This document shows positions 12,241 to 24,799 of a stretch of DNA of 64,000 nt, piece after piece. Position 1 is the first letter of the stretch, and every line of letters starts with the position of its first letter. The translations under genes were made by a program, and so were the position numbers. Where the stretch lies: NCBI GenBank assembly GCA_032821775.1, contig JAVLRN010000007.1, positions 2,046,001 to 2,110,000 on the forward strand. Reading direction: 5' to 3'. This DNA is from Sanguinoderma infundibulare. Lineage: Eukaryota; Basidiomycota; Agaricomycetes; Polyporales; Polyporaceae. The notes below the pieces were generated by a model. It did not search any database. It worked only from the letters and a program-made list of their open reading frames with translations, and was not told the DNA's origin.

Positions 12241-12600
12241 GCGGATGAGCGGCTGTGTAGAACGTAGGGACACCGAGTGTGTATACTTATCGCTTTTTAT
12301 CGCCGTAGTTGCGGATGTAGGATGTATGATAATCGTTCTGGGGACTGTCTCAGAGGATCTCCTTTATGTCGAGCACGTTGAGCAGAATGCAGGAGCAATC
12401 GAGGGTTCGCACTCGAATGCCGAAAGATTGTCCGATGGGTCGCACGAGGTGGTCCCGTGACGCGAGCGGCCAGGACTTTGCGAGGGCCGCGACTTGGGCA
12501 GCGTCGAGCAACTTCGGATGAACACCGACGACGACCATCGTACTTTTCAGGCCCCCCAGCTCGCTCTATATCGTCTCTCGTTTCTCTCTCCCTAGCTGCC
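12241..12600. other. Intergenic region, P450 / TAM41
   Basis: Holds the P450 3' UTR and the TAM41 promoter. The last 60 bp before the TAM41 ATG are pyrimidine-rich, as is common at fungal transcription starts. Nothing else is recognised. Confidence 0.5.
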
Positions 12601-14043
12601 ATGCTCGCCCGCACGAACGCCCGCAGGCTCCCCACCCTCCTCATCCGCTCCCTGTCTACAGAGACTGCGGCTTCGTCCGGCCCACAACCCTCTCCCCCGC
12701 CTCCACCCTCCGCAGGAAAGCATCCGACTGCGAAGCCGGCTTCTCGTACTCGCTTGAACCCTGCCCCTCGACCTGCCGTCTCGCATCGAAGCCAGGTGCT
12801 CGCACACCTCCCACCATCCTTTGGCCGGAACCAGATCCTGCCAGTCGCAGACTCCACTCGCGCGCTCCTCGAAGCCATCGTCGCGGGTTTCGATGCTCCT
12901 ATACGGTATGCGTTCGCGTACGGTTCCGGGGTGTTCGAGCAGGACGGGTACATGACAGGCAACCCTACGAGCAAGGACGGTCCCATGCTCGACTTCTTGT
13001 TCGCGGTGACGCACCCCGACCACTGGCATTCGATCAACATGAACCAGTTCCCCGGCCACTACGCGTTAGGCTCGAGGATGTTGGGATCGTCGTTTGTGAC
13101 GAGGATGGAGGAGATTCCCCCAGGAGTATGGTTCAATTCGATGGTGAAGATGAACGGAGTGGTGCGTATGACGACCAAAGCCTACGTTATGCCCCATATC
13201 TTTATTGCTTTCAACTAACAAGCGTCGCGCACTCCGCAGACAATTAAGTACGGGGTGACTACGGTCGATAATCTCTGCTCAGACCTCCTGAACTGGAAGT
13301 CCCTATACCTCTCGGGGCGGATGCATAAACCCATCCGAATCATCAAAGACGATGCCCGCGTCCGCCTCACCCAGCAGGTCAACCTCACCTCCGCAGTCCG
13401 CACCGCCCTTCTCACCCTCCCCGCCGAATTTTCCGAACGCGAGCTCTTCGAGCGCATCGCCGGGTTCTCGTATGCCGGCGACGTGCGTATGCTCCTCCCC
13501 GCCGAGAACCGCGGCAAGGTCGGCAACATCGTGCGCAAACAGTCCCCGCAGTTCAAGGAGCTCTACCACCGCCTCGTCGTCGCCCTCCCCGGCGTGCACT
13601 GGCCCGCGCACACGGCGACGATCCAGCAAGACACGAGCCCGCATGCGCGCGCGGCGCACCTCCGGAAGTTGCCGTCCAACCTGTTGCAGCACGTCACGGA
13701 TCACTATGCGGCGGCCCAGGCGTCGATCCCCGCGAAGGAGGCGGACGAGGCCGTCTACTGGGCGAAGCTCGCCGGCGACGCCGCCCTCCCGACTGTGATC
13801 GAGCAACGTAGGCCGATTGACTTGTGTCCTATAAAATCTATGGCTAACTTTGTCTTCTACGCAGAACTCACCAAGATCGTGAGAGGGCCTTCCACGATCC
13901 AAACGCTCAAGGGCCTCGTCAGCGCTGGTCCGGTCAAGAGCGTCCGGTACGCCGCCGAGAAGGTGAACAAGTGGTGGAAGGGCTCGAAGTCGAGCCCAAT
14001 TTCCAGTCCAGACGCGGGCTCTGGTTCTGGCTCGAAGCCCTAA
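12601..14043 (+). CDS. TAM41: Mitochondrial phosphatidate cytidylyltransferase Tam41
   Basis: Makes CDP-diacylglycerol from phosphatidic acid and CTP at the matrix side of the inner mitochondrial membrane, the first step to cardiolipin. Exons 12601-13161, 13240-13807 and 13865-14043 encode 435 residues. The N-terminus is Arg-rich and non-acidic (MLARTNARRLPTLLIRSLST), a clear presequence, followed by a Pro-rich spacer. The nucleotidyltransferase motif is 'YAFAYGSGVFEQDGY' with Gly108-Ser109, followed by M-L-D131-F-L-F-A-V-T and then 'HPDHWHSINMNQFPGHY', the family signature. 'IKYGVTTVDNLCSDLLNW' followed by KSLYLSGRMHKP is also diagnostic. Intron 2 (57 nt) is a multiple of three without stop, so retained-intron transcripts would stay in frame. 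The tail is basic then Ser/Gly-rich (SSPISSPDAGSGSGSKP), longer than usual. Confidence 0.95.
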
Positions 14044-14967
14044 TGACAGACCGGGAATCGTTCGTCCGGCGCATGTGCGGGACGCAGCGGACTCTCTCTC
14101 GTACTTCTCGCAGTACTGAGTACAGGTACATATGGTGGAGGAGCACTAGTTACTACCATCGACGATTGTCGCATAACCCCCTATTCCTCATATACTACTT
14201 ATACGGTGCCATATTACACTTAGAGAGCGCGATCGCGTATGGCTTTACGACATTGTATCAATAATGGTTGCATCTTGCATTACTGAAAATACACACCGCT
14301 TGTGCACTCGAATGCGTTTCTACACGATTGTGTTTCGCAAGGGTCACCACTGCCCTGGCAATACACGGCGGAACAGGTCCCTATGGCCGAAAGCCTACTT
14401 CCTTCCCCCTTCATAAGTGTTTGAAACATGGTAAGTTTCACGCGATTCACCGGCTTGATTATTACATCTCGACGAAGGAACGCAGCGAGTGTTTCGAGTC
14501 ACGGTGGACGATGGGGTTAAAGCGGCGGGAGCCATAATCGTGGGAAATTGAGCGCCGTCCAATATATATGGCATTGGAAGCGCCCTTCTCCCGAACCTAT
14601 TCCAAGCTCACGACATACCGAGTAGTTTTTCAAGACTTGACGATCGTAAGCCTCATGAGTGAGTTCGTCGCACGTTGTTCACGATGCTTTTACTGGCCTA
14701 ATGGTACCAGTGCAGTGCGGTTTTTGCAAGTGTTAACTGGCAGCCGACGGACAGTAGTACGTACAAGCGTCCTGCCAGAGTAAGTTCTGTCACTGTGCGA
14801 AGCAAGAACGCATGGATGCCCATGACCGGCATTGCTCCATGGCGTGTACCCTGCTTCCCACCGCCATCGTCCATCGATTGACCCCCACGACGAAGTTGAA
14901 CAATCGACCGTAAGCCCTACTCCATCTCTGACGCTCCTCCAACGCTGAGCTCACTGAATCGGTAGTC
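14044..14967. other. Intergenic region, TAM41 / F-box-like gene
   Basis: About 0.9 kb with only short unsupported ORFs (up to 97 codons). AT content is visibly higher than in flanking genes around 14150-14280. I see no RNA gene or repeat. Confidence 0.5.
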
Positions 14968-16595
14968 ATGTCGCCGACCGCTCTGAACCACGACATCTTG
15001 TTGTCGGTCTTATCTGTCTCTCCTCCGAAAACTGCCACAGCGATGATGGAAACTTGCCGCTTTCTCTACCATGAAGGAGCCAAGATCATCCTGGAGGACC
15101 CAGTCGAGCTCGATGGATCAGAGGAGAAGACCCTTTCGCTCCTGCGCTTCATTCAGGCCGAAGATCGAACCCGATGCGCGTACGTGCGCACACTCAAAAT
15201 CCTCACGCAAACGGTACCAGAGACTGTCGCCAAAGCGTTGGTCGACCTCGTTCCTCACATGACTCGCTTGCGATCTTTGACTCTCAACGGAGACCAGATG
15301 TTCCTCTCTTTTCCTGACCTTCTCCCAACCTTCGCCTCGCTTCGGTCCATCAAGATCCTCTCGGTCTTTGCAGCTGGAGAGCGGTGCTGTGAGCTGATCA
15401 CAACGCTCCAGTCCCAGCTTACATCCGCCGTACTCTGCTTCAACTTCAACTCAGCGGCCATTATAAATGGCGTTGAACGTTTCGCCCCTCACCCGGTGGT
15501 CATGTTACGTCAATCAGCCAGCATTCTCCAGGAATTGACGTGTTTCCACTGGCCCGAGTCGGGCGCACAACACCTCTCCTGTCCCTCCGAAATCGTTTAT
15601 CCCAATGTCCACCGCCTCACTGTGTCCGACTATGCCGTCGCCAGGTACCCTCTCCCTTATATCAAAGCCTTCCCCAACCTCACCCACCTTTCCGTGAGAG
15701 GCGAGCGTACGGTTGCTCACGGTCAAACATTGCTGCAGTATCTGCCTGTCATCCAGGCCCTTCGGGACAAGACCTTGGTGCTGCAGAGTGCAAACACATG
15801 GAAGCACATGCAGGAATACGTCGGGCCTCTCTTAGATCTCTGGGCCCTTGGCCTTGCCTGCCCTATCCGCGAGTTAAACCTTAAGGACTTGCCCGCTGCA
15901 CGCCCGCCCCTTGCGCTCACAGATGTCCTCGCGTACGCGCGCCCGGTCCACCTCACAATCGACTTCCGCGACAACCCGCTGACCGCGGTACTCGCGTCGG
16001 ACTTCCTCAACGCGCTGCGGAGTCCTGGTGCGTCGGGATTGGAGAGTGTGTTCTTCGGGTTCCATCTGACGGCGGAGGACCGTGAGTTGGATGTCGGCCG
16101 TGCCTTGGTAAGTCCCGTTCTATCACTCCCAGCTTACGTGAAAGGTTTCTTCCCAGCTGACGTCTCCCGCAGGGTGATATCGGAGATGCGCTATTAGGCT
16201 TGCCGTTGCTCGAGCTCAGCCTATCTGTGAGCGACATCGGCCTGCAACCGGAGACCGAGCCTGAGTCTCGTCCTTCCGACGCTGCCGGGGACCAGAGTGC
16301 CGACACTACTACTTCTACCATACCGGATTCGTCCCCAAACGCCCAGTCGCCATCCATTGGTGCTCGTCCGGTGTCGCTCAACCTGGCGGAGCGCACCCTC
16401 GCGGACATTGATGTGCGCGCGTTTACCCGTGGCCTCGTGCTTTCCTTCCCCTCCCTCCGCGCGGCTTGCGTGGTTATCGAACAGCCCCGCCGGTGCGGTG
16501 GTCGCAGACGGGTTGGGAATCTGGAGTTGGCTGGGGACACGGAGAACTCGGGACAGAAGGTTATTTTTTGCACAGAATTAAACCCCCTAAAATGA
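14968..16595 (+). CDS. F-box-like / leucine-rich protein of the Agaricomycete type
   Basis: Exons 14968-16107 and 16173-16595 give 520 residues. The N-terminus (LNHDILLSVLSV, then 'TATAMMETCRFLYHEGAKII') matches the degenerate F-box plus following helix found in large lineage-specific mushroom families. The rest is a run of irregular leucine-rich stretches (LRSLTLNG, LRSIKILS, VHRLTVSDY, LTHLSVRG, VHLTIDFR, LLELSLSV) consistent with an LRR-like solenoid, with a Ser/Thr/Pro-rich acidic linker (residues about 398-440). Such proteins are presumed SCF ubiquitin-ligase substrate adaptors; that is family inference, and no substrate can be named. The splice at 16108-16172 is well supported by GTAAGT and CGCAG. 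A second F-box-like locus, now broken, lies 5 kb away. Confidence 0.8.
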
Positions 16596-17090
16596 GCGCG
16601 CAGAATGAAGATGGAAAGAGAAACTCAGGATGGGGATGTATTACTAGGATGTATTACTATTTCGCTAGGACAAATGTGGTGAGCTTATGATGAAAAGACA
16701 GCGCATCGTTCATTGGAGCCATTGTAAGCTGCTTCTGAGGATAAAACAGTTCACCCCACCGCTTTGGAGCAGAACCACGGGACCCGAGCTACGTTCCCTC
16801 GGACAAGTGTTTGCAACACGGAAAGACGTGCAAGCGAGATCAACGGTTGCTCCTCCAGGTTTGTCACGGTCGGAAAGCTACATAACGACGAGGTCCTGGA
16901 GAGGAGGATAACTTGCAAGTCTGGGAAAATGCCAGCTGGTTGATTGTTGCTATAAAGTGGGAATCCCAAGGCACAAAGGAGGAAAACACAACCATACAAC
17001 TTGCATGCAACCATCCTACAACACACTGCGACGAACGGCTCACTGACAGTCAGGTACAACGGACTTGCAGGTAACGAACACGGCATCAAA
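16596..17090. other. Convergent intergenic region, F-box-like gene / PRP2
   Basis: Expected 3' UTRs of both neighbours. Short ORFs only; no repeat or RNA gene recognised. Confidence 0.5.
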
Positions 17091-20000
17091 TCACGATGGA
17101 GCCCCGGCCCCGGTGCTCCCGATTGTCTTGGGCATCTTCCGATCTCCCGTCGCGAGCTGTTCTAAGTCAGCGGCTTTGAAGTAGTGCGGAGCGACTGCAA
17201 AGAGGAGTGCGACAATCAGCATGACCGACTCGAGCTCCCGGGACGATGCACCACAGCGCTCACCTTCCATGAGCCACGCCGGCTTGATCTCCATTACCTG
17301 CCGCAGATACGACTTGGAGGTCATGACGAGCTCGTAGTAGAGGACGGTCTTGATGGGAGGGGTGTGATTGAAGAGACTCGAAGACGGGTGAACGTACACC
17401 GTCTGGTTCGTCTTGAGCGTCCGGTACGAGTCTCCGCTCTTCTGCAGTTGTGCCTAGAAATGCACGAGAAATCAGAAGCCGTAGAGGGACGGTAAAAGTC
17501 GATGCGACTTACAGTGTTGTAGAAGTAGCCCGCAGTGATCGCCTTCTGGATGGGCGTGACGTCGTTCGTGTTCGGGTTGCTCTGCACGACGATCTCCACG
17601 CGCTCGCACAGGCCCGCGAGCTGGTCGCGGATATCGCGGGCCCTGCTCAGGCTCTTGAACTGCAGGAACTGCTCGTAGCAGAACTGCTGCGAGTAGTTCG
17701 TCTCCGCCCACTGCTCCCACACGTTCAGCAGCGTGAAGTGGTCGCCGCCCGCACGCACAAAGTTCTGCCGCGCCTGGTCCGCGTGCAGCTTCTTGTCCTT
17801 GGGGCGGTAGAAGAGCGAGGACGACTCCTGGAGCATGGAGATGATGGTGAGCACTTCGTCCGTGCACGAATAAGCCTCGCTCGCGATGATCGCCTTCGAC
17901 AGCATGGGGTCCACCGGGAACTCCGCCATTCGGCGGCCCAGCTTCGTCAGTTCCCCTCTGTCGTTCAATGCACCGAGCGCATATAGCAACTCGAGAGCAC
18001 GCATGAGCGTCTCTCCGGGCGGTGGGTCCATGAACTCGAAGCCGATGAGGTCATTGATACCCAGGGACTTTAGCAGCAAGACTACCATGCCGAGGTTCGT
18101 CCGCTGGATCTCCGGGACCGTGTTCTCTTCGAGTTCATTGGAGTAGGCCCATTTGGTATAAAGTCGGAAGGCCTTTCCTGGACCCACTCGACCAGCACGA
18201 CCTGCTCTTTGGTTGGCGGACGCACGTGAGCACTGTCGGACGACAAGACAAGACTGTAAGCCACAAGTTCGACGCATACATGGATGATGCATACTCACAG
18301 GGACCACCACAAGGGACGACATCCCCGTCCGAGGGTTGTACGAGTTTTGCTTGACGAAGCCGGGATCGATGACAAAGACGACGCCGTCGATCGTGATAGA
18401 CGTCTCGGCAATGTTGGTCGCAAGCACGACCTTGCGTGCGCCTTCTGGCGTGGGCTCGAAGATCTTTGCCTGCATGTCACTGGGTAGGTTGGCATAGATC
18501 GGACAGATGATGAGCTCCTTGATTTTGTTACCGAGTGCTCGGGCCGTCTCCTGCAAGTTCTCCTGGGCAGCTTCAATCTCATCTTGACCCTGTTCAGGCG
18601 GCTTGTCAGTAACGGACAGGATCGTGGGAGGCGCATTAAAACTCACAGTGAAGAAGACGAGGATGTCACCTGTTGGCTGCGTCGTATGGATCTGGAACAC
18701 GGTAGTGATTGCCGCATGCAGATAGTTCGCCTCTGGCTGAGGGGTGTAGTGGATGTCGACGGGGTACCTACGTCCAGGGACTAGCCACAATGTCAGCATA
18801 CAAGCGCGCATATAGCAGGCTCCGAGCTCACCATAGAATACAGGCGCATCGTCGAAGTACTCAGAGAACTTCTCCGCATCCATAGTCGCACTGGAAATGA
18901 GCAATCGAAGCTCAGGTCGGAATCGTGCGATATCCTATCCGGGGACGACGGTCATCAAAAACCTGCTAGACACGCGTGAGAGCAGTCAAACACGCACCTT
19001 CACCAGAGCAAAGAGAATATCCGTACTCAGTGTTCTCTCATGCGCCTCGTCGATGATCAGCGCCGAGTAACCCGCCAAGTCGGGCTCTGTCAGGAACTCC
19101 CGCAGAAGCATGCCGTCGGTCATGTACTTGAGGACCGTCTTGTCGCTTGTACAGTCCTCGAAACGGATCGAGTACCCGACCTCGTAGCCGACCTTCGTAC
19201 CCATCTCCTCTGCGACACGTGCGGCGACGGACATAGCTGCGACACGACGAGGCTGAGTGCAGCCGACCTTGAGACCACCTTCGGTGTAGCCAGCTTCGTG
19301 AAGGTATTGCGGGAGCTGCGTCGTCTTTCCCGAACCGGTTTCGGCGACAACGATGAGCACCTGGTGCTCTTTGATGGCTTCAAGGAGTTGTTCACGATAC
19401 TGGTAGATTGGCAGGGATTTTCGAGTCTCATCTATGGTCTCGGCTGCATGGATTGGTCAGTCCAGTCCTATTCGTGCAGTCTATCAACGATGCTTACCTC
19501 GCTTCTCTGCCTCGTCGATCTGCTGTTGCAGCAACTTGTCCGCGGCACTCATCGTGTTCTCTCCGCCGAGTGTGGACTCCATGACGAACTTGATGGTCTG
19601 GCTTTCGTCGAAGACATATTCGTAGTCCTCCACAATCTCCGGCTTGTCCATCGCACCGGTCTTGAACGTACTGTGCCTCGTCTGTGCCGCCTCCCACTGG
19701 TCGACGTCAGTTGTGAACTGGTCGTCCTTCGGCTTTGCGTCCTCGTACCGCTTGTATAGGACATTCTCTTTCTTCTTCTTGTCGATCTTGCCCTGCTCTG
19801 TGAAGTAGTCTTCCGGCAGCTGGTACCCCTCCCACTTGTCGTTGATCTTCAGCCGTTCCTCCACCAGTCGCAAGAGCTCCTTCTTCTTCTCCAGCTCCCG
19901 CTTCTCCCTCTTCGTCATCTTCATCCCGTGGAACAGCGCCTCGTCATCCGCGATTTCGCGTTTGAGCAACTCGATTTGCTGAAGCTCGCGCTTTGTGAGA

Positions 20001-20953
20001 TACTCCTGTCGGGAGTGCTCGCGCAGCCCGGGCATGGCACGCGCACGGGCGTCCCCATCGTCGGCGAGTCGACGTCGCTCTGCCGCCTCCGCGGCGGCAC
20101 CGCTGCTCTTCGAAGACCGGTCCTCCACCATCTTCTTCGTCTTCTCCTTGTCCCTATCCCGAACTCGCTCCGCGAACGCGTCTCTCTCGCGCAGGTCCTC
20201 CAGCCGCTCCCGCTCCTTCCGCACATCCTCATCCTCTGGCATCTCCACGTCCATGTCGTCCTCTTCCCGATCCCTGCCCCTCTCTCGGTCCCGCCTCGAC
20301 TCCTCGTCGTAGTCGTCCTGCCTCGGCCGCTTCCTCGCCTTCTCCTCCTCGTCACTCTCCCAATCCCGCGTGGCACCCTCCCGCTTGCGCAGATGCCTCT
20401 CCTTCTTCTCCTTCTTTTCCTTCTTGCCAGATCCTCTCGAGCTGCCGACCTCTGTCACCCCAGCGTCGTCCTCGTCGAGCAGGAAGCCGAACTTCTGCGA
20501 GCGGAGCACTTTGGCGTCTTGTTCGGCCTGCTTCCGCGACGAGTCCGACGCCTTCTTGTGCTTGTGCTTGCGCGGGGCTCGTGTGAAGACCTCCTGCGCA
20601 AACTGTTGCGCGTCCGGGGTGTTTGGCAAGCCGGAGGCGTTCAGCGAGGAGAAGAGGGCGTCGGCAGACTTGGCGGAGGACGCTGCGAGGTTGCACCACG
20701 GGCAGGAATGGAGGGGTGGGAGGAGATGACGACAGCGGTAGAGCAGACGTACAACGGAAGGCATTTTGTCAGTCAATTAATACGCCAAGTTCCAGCTAGG
20801 GGATGCTCACCTGATGCTACGACGTAGTCCACAATGCTGCGGTCTGAGAGCCCGAAGAACTGTCAAGTAAAGTGAGCGACGGTGGTTACTCTGCGAGACA
20901 AGATTGCTGACCCGAAGAGCATTGTCGCTTATGTAGCGTTCAAGGTCGGACAT
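17091..20953 (-). CDS. PRP2: Spliceosomal DEAH-box ATPase Prp2 / DHX16 (Cdc28)
   Basis: Remodels the spliceosome before the first catalytic step (nuclear RNA-dependent ATPase). Ten exons on the minus strand (20953-20912, 20859-20811, 20682-19498, 19443-18998, 18934-18832, 18780-18647, 18589-18299, 18232-17513, 17453-17264, 17194-17091) give 1087 residues. The N-terminus '[20 protein letters not shown]' is typical of DHX16 orthologues. A charged Arg/Glu/Lys-rich region follows (about residues 60-400). Then come Walker A A-E-T-G-S-G-K465-T, DEAH at 557-560, S-A-T, '[11 protein letters not shown]', and Q-R-A-G-R-A-G-R, the helicase motifs I to VI. The HA2/OB-fold module ends with 'KPAWLMEVAPHYFK', seen in Prp2/Prp16/Prp22. 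The long charged head and the start motif favour Prp2 over the related helicases. Intron 2 (128 nt) is the longest. Confidence 0.96.
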
Positions 20954-21548
20954 GGAGGTCGAAGCGAGAAGGGAGATGGGATGCGGAAGGGATGCCATCC
21001 CAGACTCACGCGGAGCCGCCACCGTTCATCGGGCGTCTCCCTTTCCAAACACGGATCACGGCAACCTCCTTGCAAGCACGACTCACCCGGGCCACAATCC
21101 TCATTCACTATGTCGAAGTATAGTCAGAAATCTGACGAACCTCTTTTTTCAAACGTGACGGACCTGTTCCGGTCGAAGTACACCAAGTACACCAAGGCGG
21201 ACGGGAATTCGTAAACAAGGGCTCGTTCAAGCGGATGGTGGTTTGCCCGGTTGCTGTTGCTTGAGAGATCCCGTCCGTCGATACTGGCGTAATACCTGTT
21301 CATTGAGCACGTTTCCATCCGCCCGAGAAGCGACACAAACCCCCGTGGATGACGTTAGGGCGGCCCTTCACTTGGGAACCTGATACGGTGAGTGCTCTCC
21401 CAGGCGTTGCGACTTATCCAGATTCCACACCCATATCCCCTGCACTGCCTAATCAAGGGACGCCATACTACCGGACCATAGTGGATATTATCCTAACAAA
21501 AAGCAGCGGGTGGGTGCATCATGTCGAGATACTTATTTGTTTCTGCCA
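20954..21548. other. Divergent intergenic region, PRP2 / F-box-like pseudogene
   Basis: Should contain the PRP2 promoter. Only short ORFs; no clear TATA, repeat or RNA gene. Confidence 0.45.
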
Positions 21549-22514
21549 ATGGATGACTGGACGCGTATGCCTCTCCAGATGCCACCCCGTCTCCCTCCAG
21601 AAATCGCGGACGAAATTAATGCCTTCCTCTGGCCAGACAAGGCGACGCTGTGCAACTGCTGCCTTGTATGCCAGGCTTGGCTACCTGCCAGCAGGCTCCA
21701 CCTCTTACACGAGCTCGATCTCACCAAGATCTCCTTGGATCAGTTCGTCCAGAGGGTCGTCCGCTGCCCGGAGATGCATCCCCACTTGACGTCAGTGCGC
21801 AAGGTATTCCTGGATCAATTGAAATACCCCGGGATGCATAGATCCACTGCGCATCGATTCCTTTGCGAGCTCGCTGGACATCTTCTCTCCCTGTCTGGAC
21901 TCTCCATAGATTCCGAGAACTTATCGCGATGGCATCCTTGCAGTCGCTTTGCGTTCTCTGGCTTCCCGCACATCAGAGAGCTCGACCTCCAGGACTGTTG
22001 ATTTCGTTCATTTGATTCCTTCAGATGCATCATCGAGGCGCTGTCTGCTCTGACCAGCCTTCTTTTTCAGCATACTTCTGTCTGTCGCGTCTCACCGACG
22101 TGCCTCATCTGCAGATCCACCTCGGTGGAGTGGGGGGCCGTCAGGGACCGGCCTGGGACGCGGTAGGCCGTATATTGAAGGACGTTGCTGCATCCAGTGG
22201 TATACACACCCTTTCCCTCAATATCGACAACCTTGTACTATCCCAAGGCGACCTTGTTGAGAAGGACGGTTTATCATCGATGGCGACGGCATGGAGTCGC
22301 TAGATCCTATCCTGGATTCTAAGGTCTTCACGAAGCTGGAGGGTGTCGCCATTACCGTTCACACCAAGTACTTATACGAGACCGTGGTTACGACCAATTG
22401 GCGCTGTGCGGATCCCTCCTTGAAACCGTTCAACGCAAGCTCCCGAAGCCGTATGTCCGTGGGGTTGTGCGAGTATCGGCCGTTGAGTAGGTGTGTAAGC
22501 TCTCGGTATGAATG
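21549..22514 (+). pseudogene. F-box/LRR-like pseudogene
   Basis: Reading starts well: 'LPPEIADEINAFLWPDKATL' followed by CNCCLVCQAWLPASRLHLLH is a normal F-box of the mushroom type, and the frame runs to 'RELDLQDC' before TGA at 21999-22001. The same frame continues sensibly beyond the stop (FRSFDSFRCIIEALSALTSL, then LFQHTSV). Related text then resumes in the +2 frame (LTDVPHLQIHLGGVGG to 'HTLSLNIDNLVLSQGDLVEK') and shifts again at about 22265-22290 into 'MESLDPILDSKVFTKLEGVA'. No GT-AG intron of acceptable size explains these breaks; the only candidate at the stop would be 28 nt. I read it as a decayed gene with one nonsense change and two frameshifts. Sequencing error is possible but three lesions make it less likely. 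Confidence 0.6.
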
Positions 22515-23063
22515 ACAAGTAGTAGGTCTAATCAGACTGCAACAGATTGGCCTAGGTCGAGCTGGGACTCTTCGCCGCAGGTGGATTGTAAACTATACCA
22601 CTAGCGCCCCGAGTGCAGCTCTAGTAAGCACTCTAATCGCCCTTCCTTCCCCGACACAGCGTTAGTCACAGCTTCTGTCCTCTTTTCTAGACCGAGGATT
22701 TCCATCACCAAGAAATTATGGTCAACTGAATAACACGGATTTGCGGCCCCCGGCGTTGTGGCCGAAGCTGACACAATCACGCGCACCATTCTTCATAATT
22801 GATTTTCGATTTCTATTGCACATCGTGGATGCTCACCGCAACACAACGCAAGTCAACGGTCACCTATGACGGAAAATACTTTTTTGGTGGCTCCACTTCT
22901 CCTCGTTGCGGCTGAGTCACTTCCCCTAATGGAGATATGATGAAGTCTCAGACGATCCGTCTCCACCTGTGGCTGGTGGAATGGATATATAGGGAAGAAG
23001 ATCAGTCGCTGCTTCCCATTCACAACACTTCGAACAACCTCTACTGGAGCTTTAGTGCCTATC
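22515..23063. other. Intergenic region before epoxide-hydrolase-like gene
   Basis: Contains the promoter of the downstream gene: a TATATA at 22986-22991, and a TGAGTCA (Gcn4/AP-1-type core) at 22913-22919. No gene is seen. Confidence 0.5.
22986..22991 (+). promoter_or_regulatory. TATA box of the epoxide-hydrolase-like gene
   Basis: TATATA lies 73-78 bp before the ATG, a typical distance for a fungal TATA promoter with a short leader. Confidence 0.5.
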
Positions 23064-24134
23064 ATGGCAGCACCCACCCAAGTGAAGATCATCACCGTCG
23101 ACAACGGCGTCGAGGTCTTCTACCGCGAAGCCACGCCCGCGGCAGCGAAGGACGTCTCCTCGCTCCCAGTCATCGTTGTCCTCCACGGCTACCCCACGTC
23201 CTCGTTTCAATACCGCAACCTGATCCCCATCCTCGCGTCCAAGTATCGCGTTGTGGCGCCCGACCTGCCGGGGTACGGCTTCACGGTCGTGCCCGAGACG
23301 CGCAAGTACGAGTACACGTTCGAGGCAGTCACGAAGACGATCGCCGCGTTCTTGGACGCGCTCGAGATCAAGGAGTTTTCGGCGTACGCGTTCGATTATG
23401 GCGCACCCGTCACATGGAGGTATTTCGCCTTGCCGATCGGGTTGCGCATCGTCTGCAACCGTCGATTGACTTGCTGCGACTAGGCTTGCGCTCCAACGCC
23501 CAAAGGCGATCAAGGCGATCATCAGCCAGAACGGCAACGCGTATGAAGACGGTTTCGGCAAGGAGTTTTGGCAACCGGTGAAGAAGGTCTGGGAGAACCC
23601 GTCGAGGGACAACTTGGCCGCTCTCGAGGATTCTCTTACCAGTTTCAAGATCACCAAGTGGCAGGTAAGCACGTTTGCACTTGCCGTAAGAATATGCAAA
23701 TGACTCACGGTGCGCGCGCAGTACGTCCACGGGTCGCCGAACCCGTCAGCGATTCCTCCGGAGACGTACCATCTCGACTACTACCTGATGACGCGTCCGG
23801 GGAACACGAAGATTCAGGTCGACCTCATCCTGGATTACAAGAACAACGTGGCGCTGTACCCCGAGTTCCACAAGTACTTCCGGGAGTACAAGCCGCCGCT
23901 GCTCGCGGTGTGGGGCAAGAACGACGCGATCTTCGTCCCGGCTGGCGCGGAGGCGTTCAAGCGGGATAACCCGAACGCGAGGGTCAAGTTCATTGACGAC
24001 GGGCATTTTCCTCTGTACGTCGGTTGCCTTTCGTGCCCAGCTGGATTGGAAATGATTATATTCGATACAGGGAAAGCGCGGTTGAGGAGATTGGGAGCGA
24101 TATCCTGCGGTTCCTGCAGGAGCACCGTGTGTAG
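23064..24134 (+). CDS. Alpha/beta-hydrolase, epoxide hydrolase / haloalkane dehalogenase type
   Basis: Exons 23064-23419, 23484-23664, 23722-24014 and 24071-24134 give 297 residues. The oxyanion element is H-G-Y-P-T-S-S-F, close to the H-G-x-P motif of epoxide hydrolases. The nucleophile elbow reads 'AYAFDYGAPVTWR', placing Asp111 where epoxide hydrolases have Asp (H-D-W-G-A) and lipases have Ser. The catalytic base is His274 in D-D-G-H-F-P-L. The acid is expected in the strand carrying 'LLAVWGKNDAIFVPAG' (Asp of W-G-x-x-D). The lid includes 'GNTKIQVDLILDYKNNVALYP'. Substrate is unknown. The upstream GTG-initiated extension was rejected because the ATG has the better context. TATA promoter upstream. 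Neighbours are unrelated. Confidence 0.9.
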
Positions 24135-24799
24135 CTAGATTTAGAACCACCTTGACGTCACAGGGTTGAATTCAGTTGTGCATAACGAGCGGTGTAATTG
24201 GAATGAAAGAATGCCTGAGAGTGTGGATTCAAGTCGTTAGACTTTGTTCTGGATGGAGAGAAGGAGTGTGGTGCGAGGAGAAGAGACGTTTTGGTTCAAC
24301 GTTGACGCGAGCGGCGTGGACAGGGGCGAGGCGCGTTGTGGGCGGGAGGCACATGACCGTGTCTGTGCCTCGTGTGGTGGGCGAGTTCAACTGGAGGACG
24401 GGCGTCTGCAAAGTCCAACAAAGCTCGAGTCCTTCTCCCGCCTCCCGCCGTCCCCTTCCCAGCCTCTGTCCTGGCCTAAGGCTACTGCCTACCTCGCCAC
24501 CCTTTCTCCAACGCCGCTCGCCAACTGCAGCTCCCGTAAATCTCCAAAGTGCAACCACTCACCAACATCCTCGGTTCGCTTCTGCACCCCTCGTCCTCGG
24601 CTTGAACGCGTGGTTAATTGTGGAACAATTACACAGATTCCCGACGTGTATTCCAACAACGCGTACTATTAGACAAAGTTTGGTCCATCATACCTCATCG
24701 TGTACGTACTCCTTATCGCTGCCCATGGCTTCAACTCACTCGACCTTCTCCCCCAGCAGGGGCTCGGAACGCTGACCGGTCCATCACCATCAACCCCGC
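24135..24799. other. Intergenic region, epoxide-hydrolase-like gene / MPS1
   Basis: Holds the 3' UTR of the hydrolase and the MPS1 promoter/leader. A short upstream ORF (MASTHSTFSPSRGSER, 24726-24776) precedes the MPS1 ATG and could act as a uORF. Other ORFs here lack support. Confidence 0.45.
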
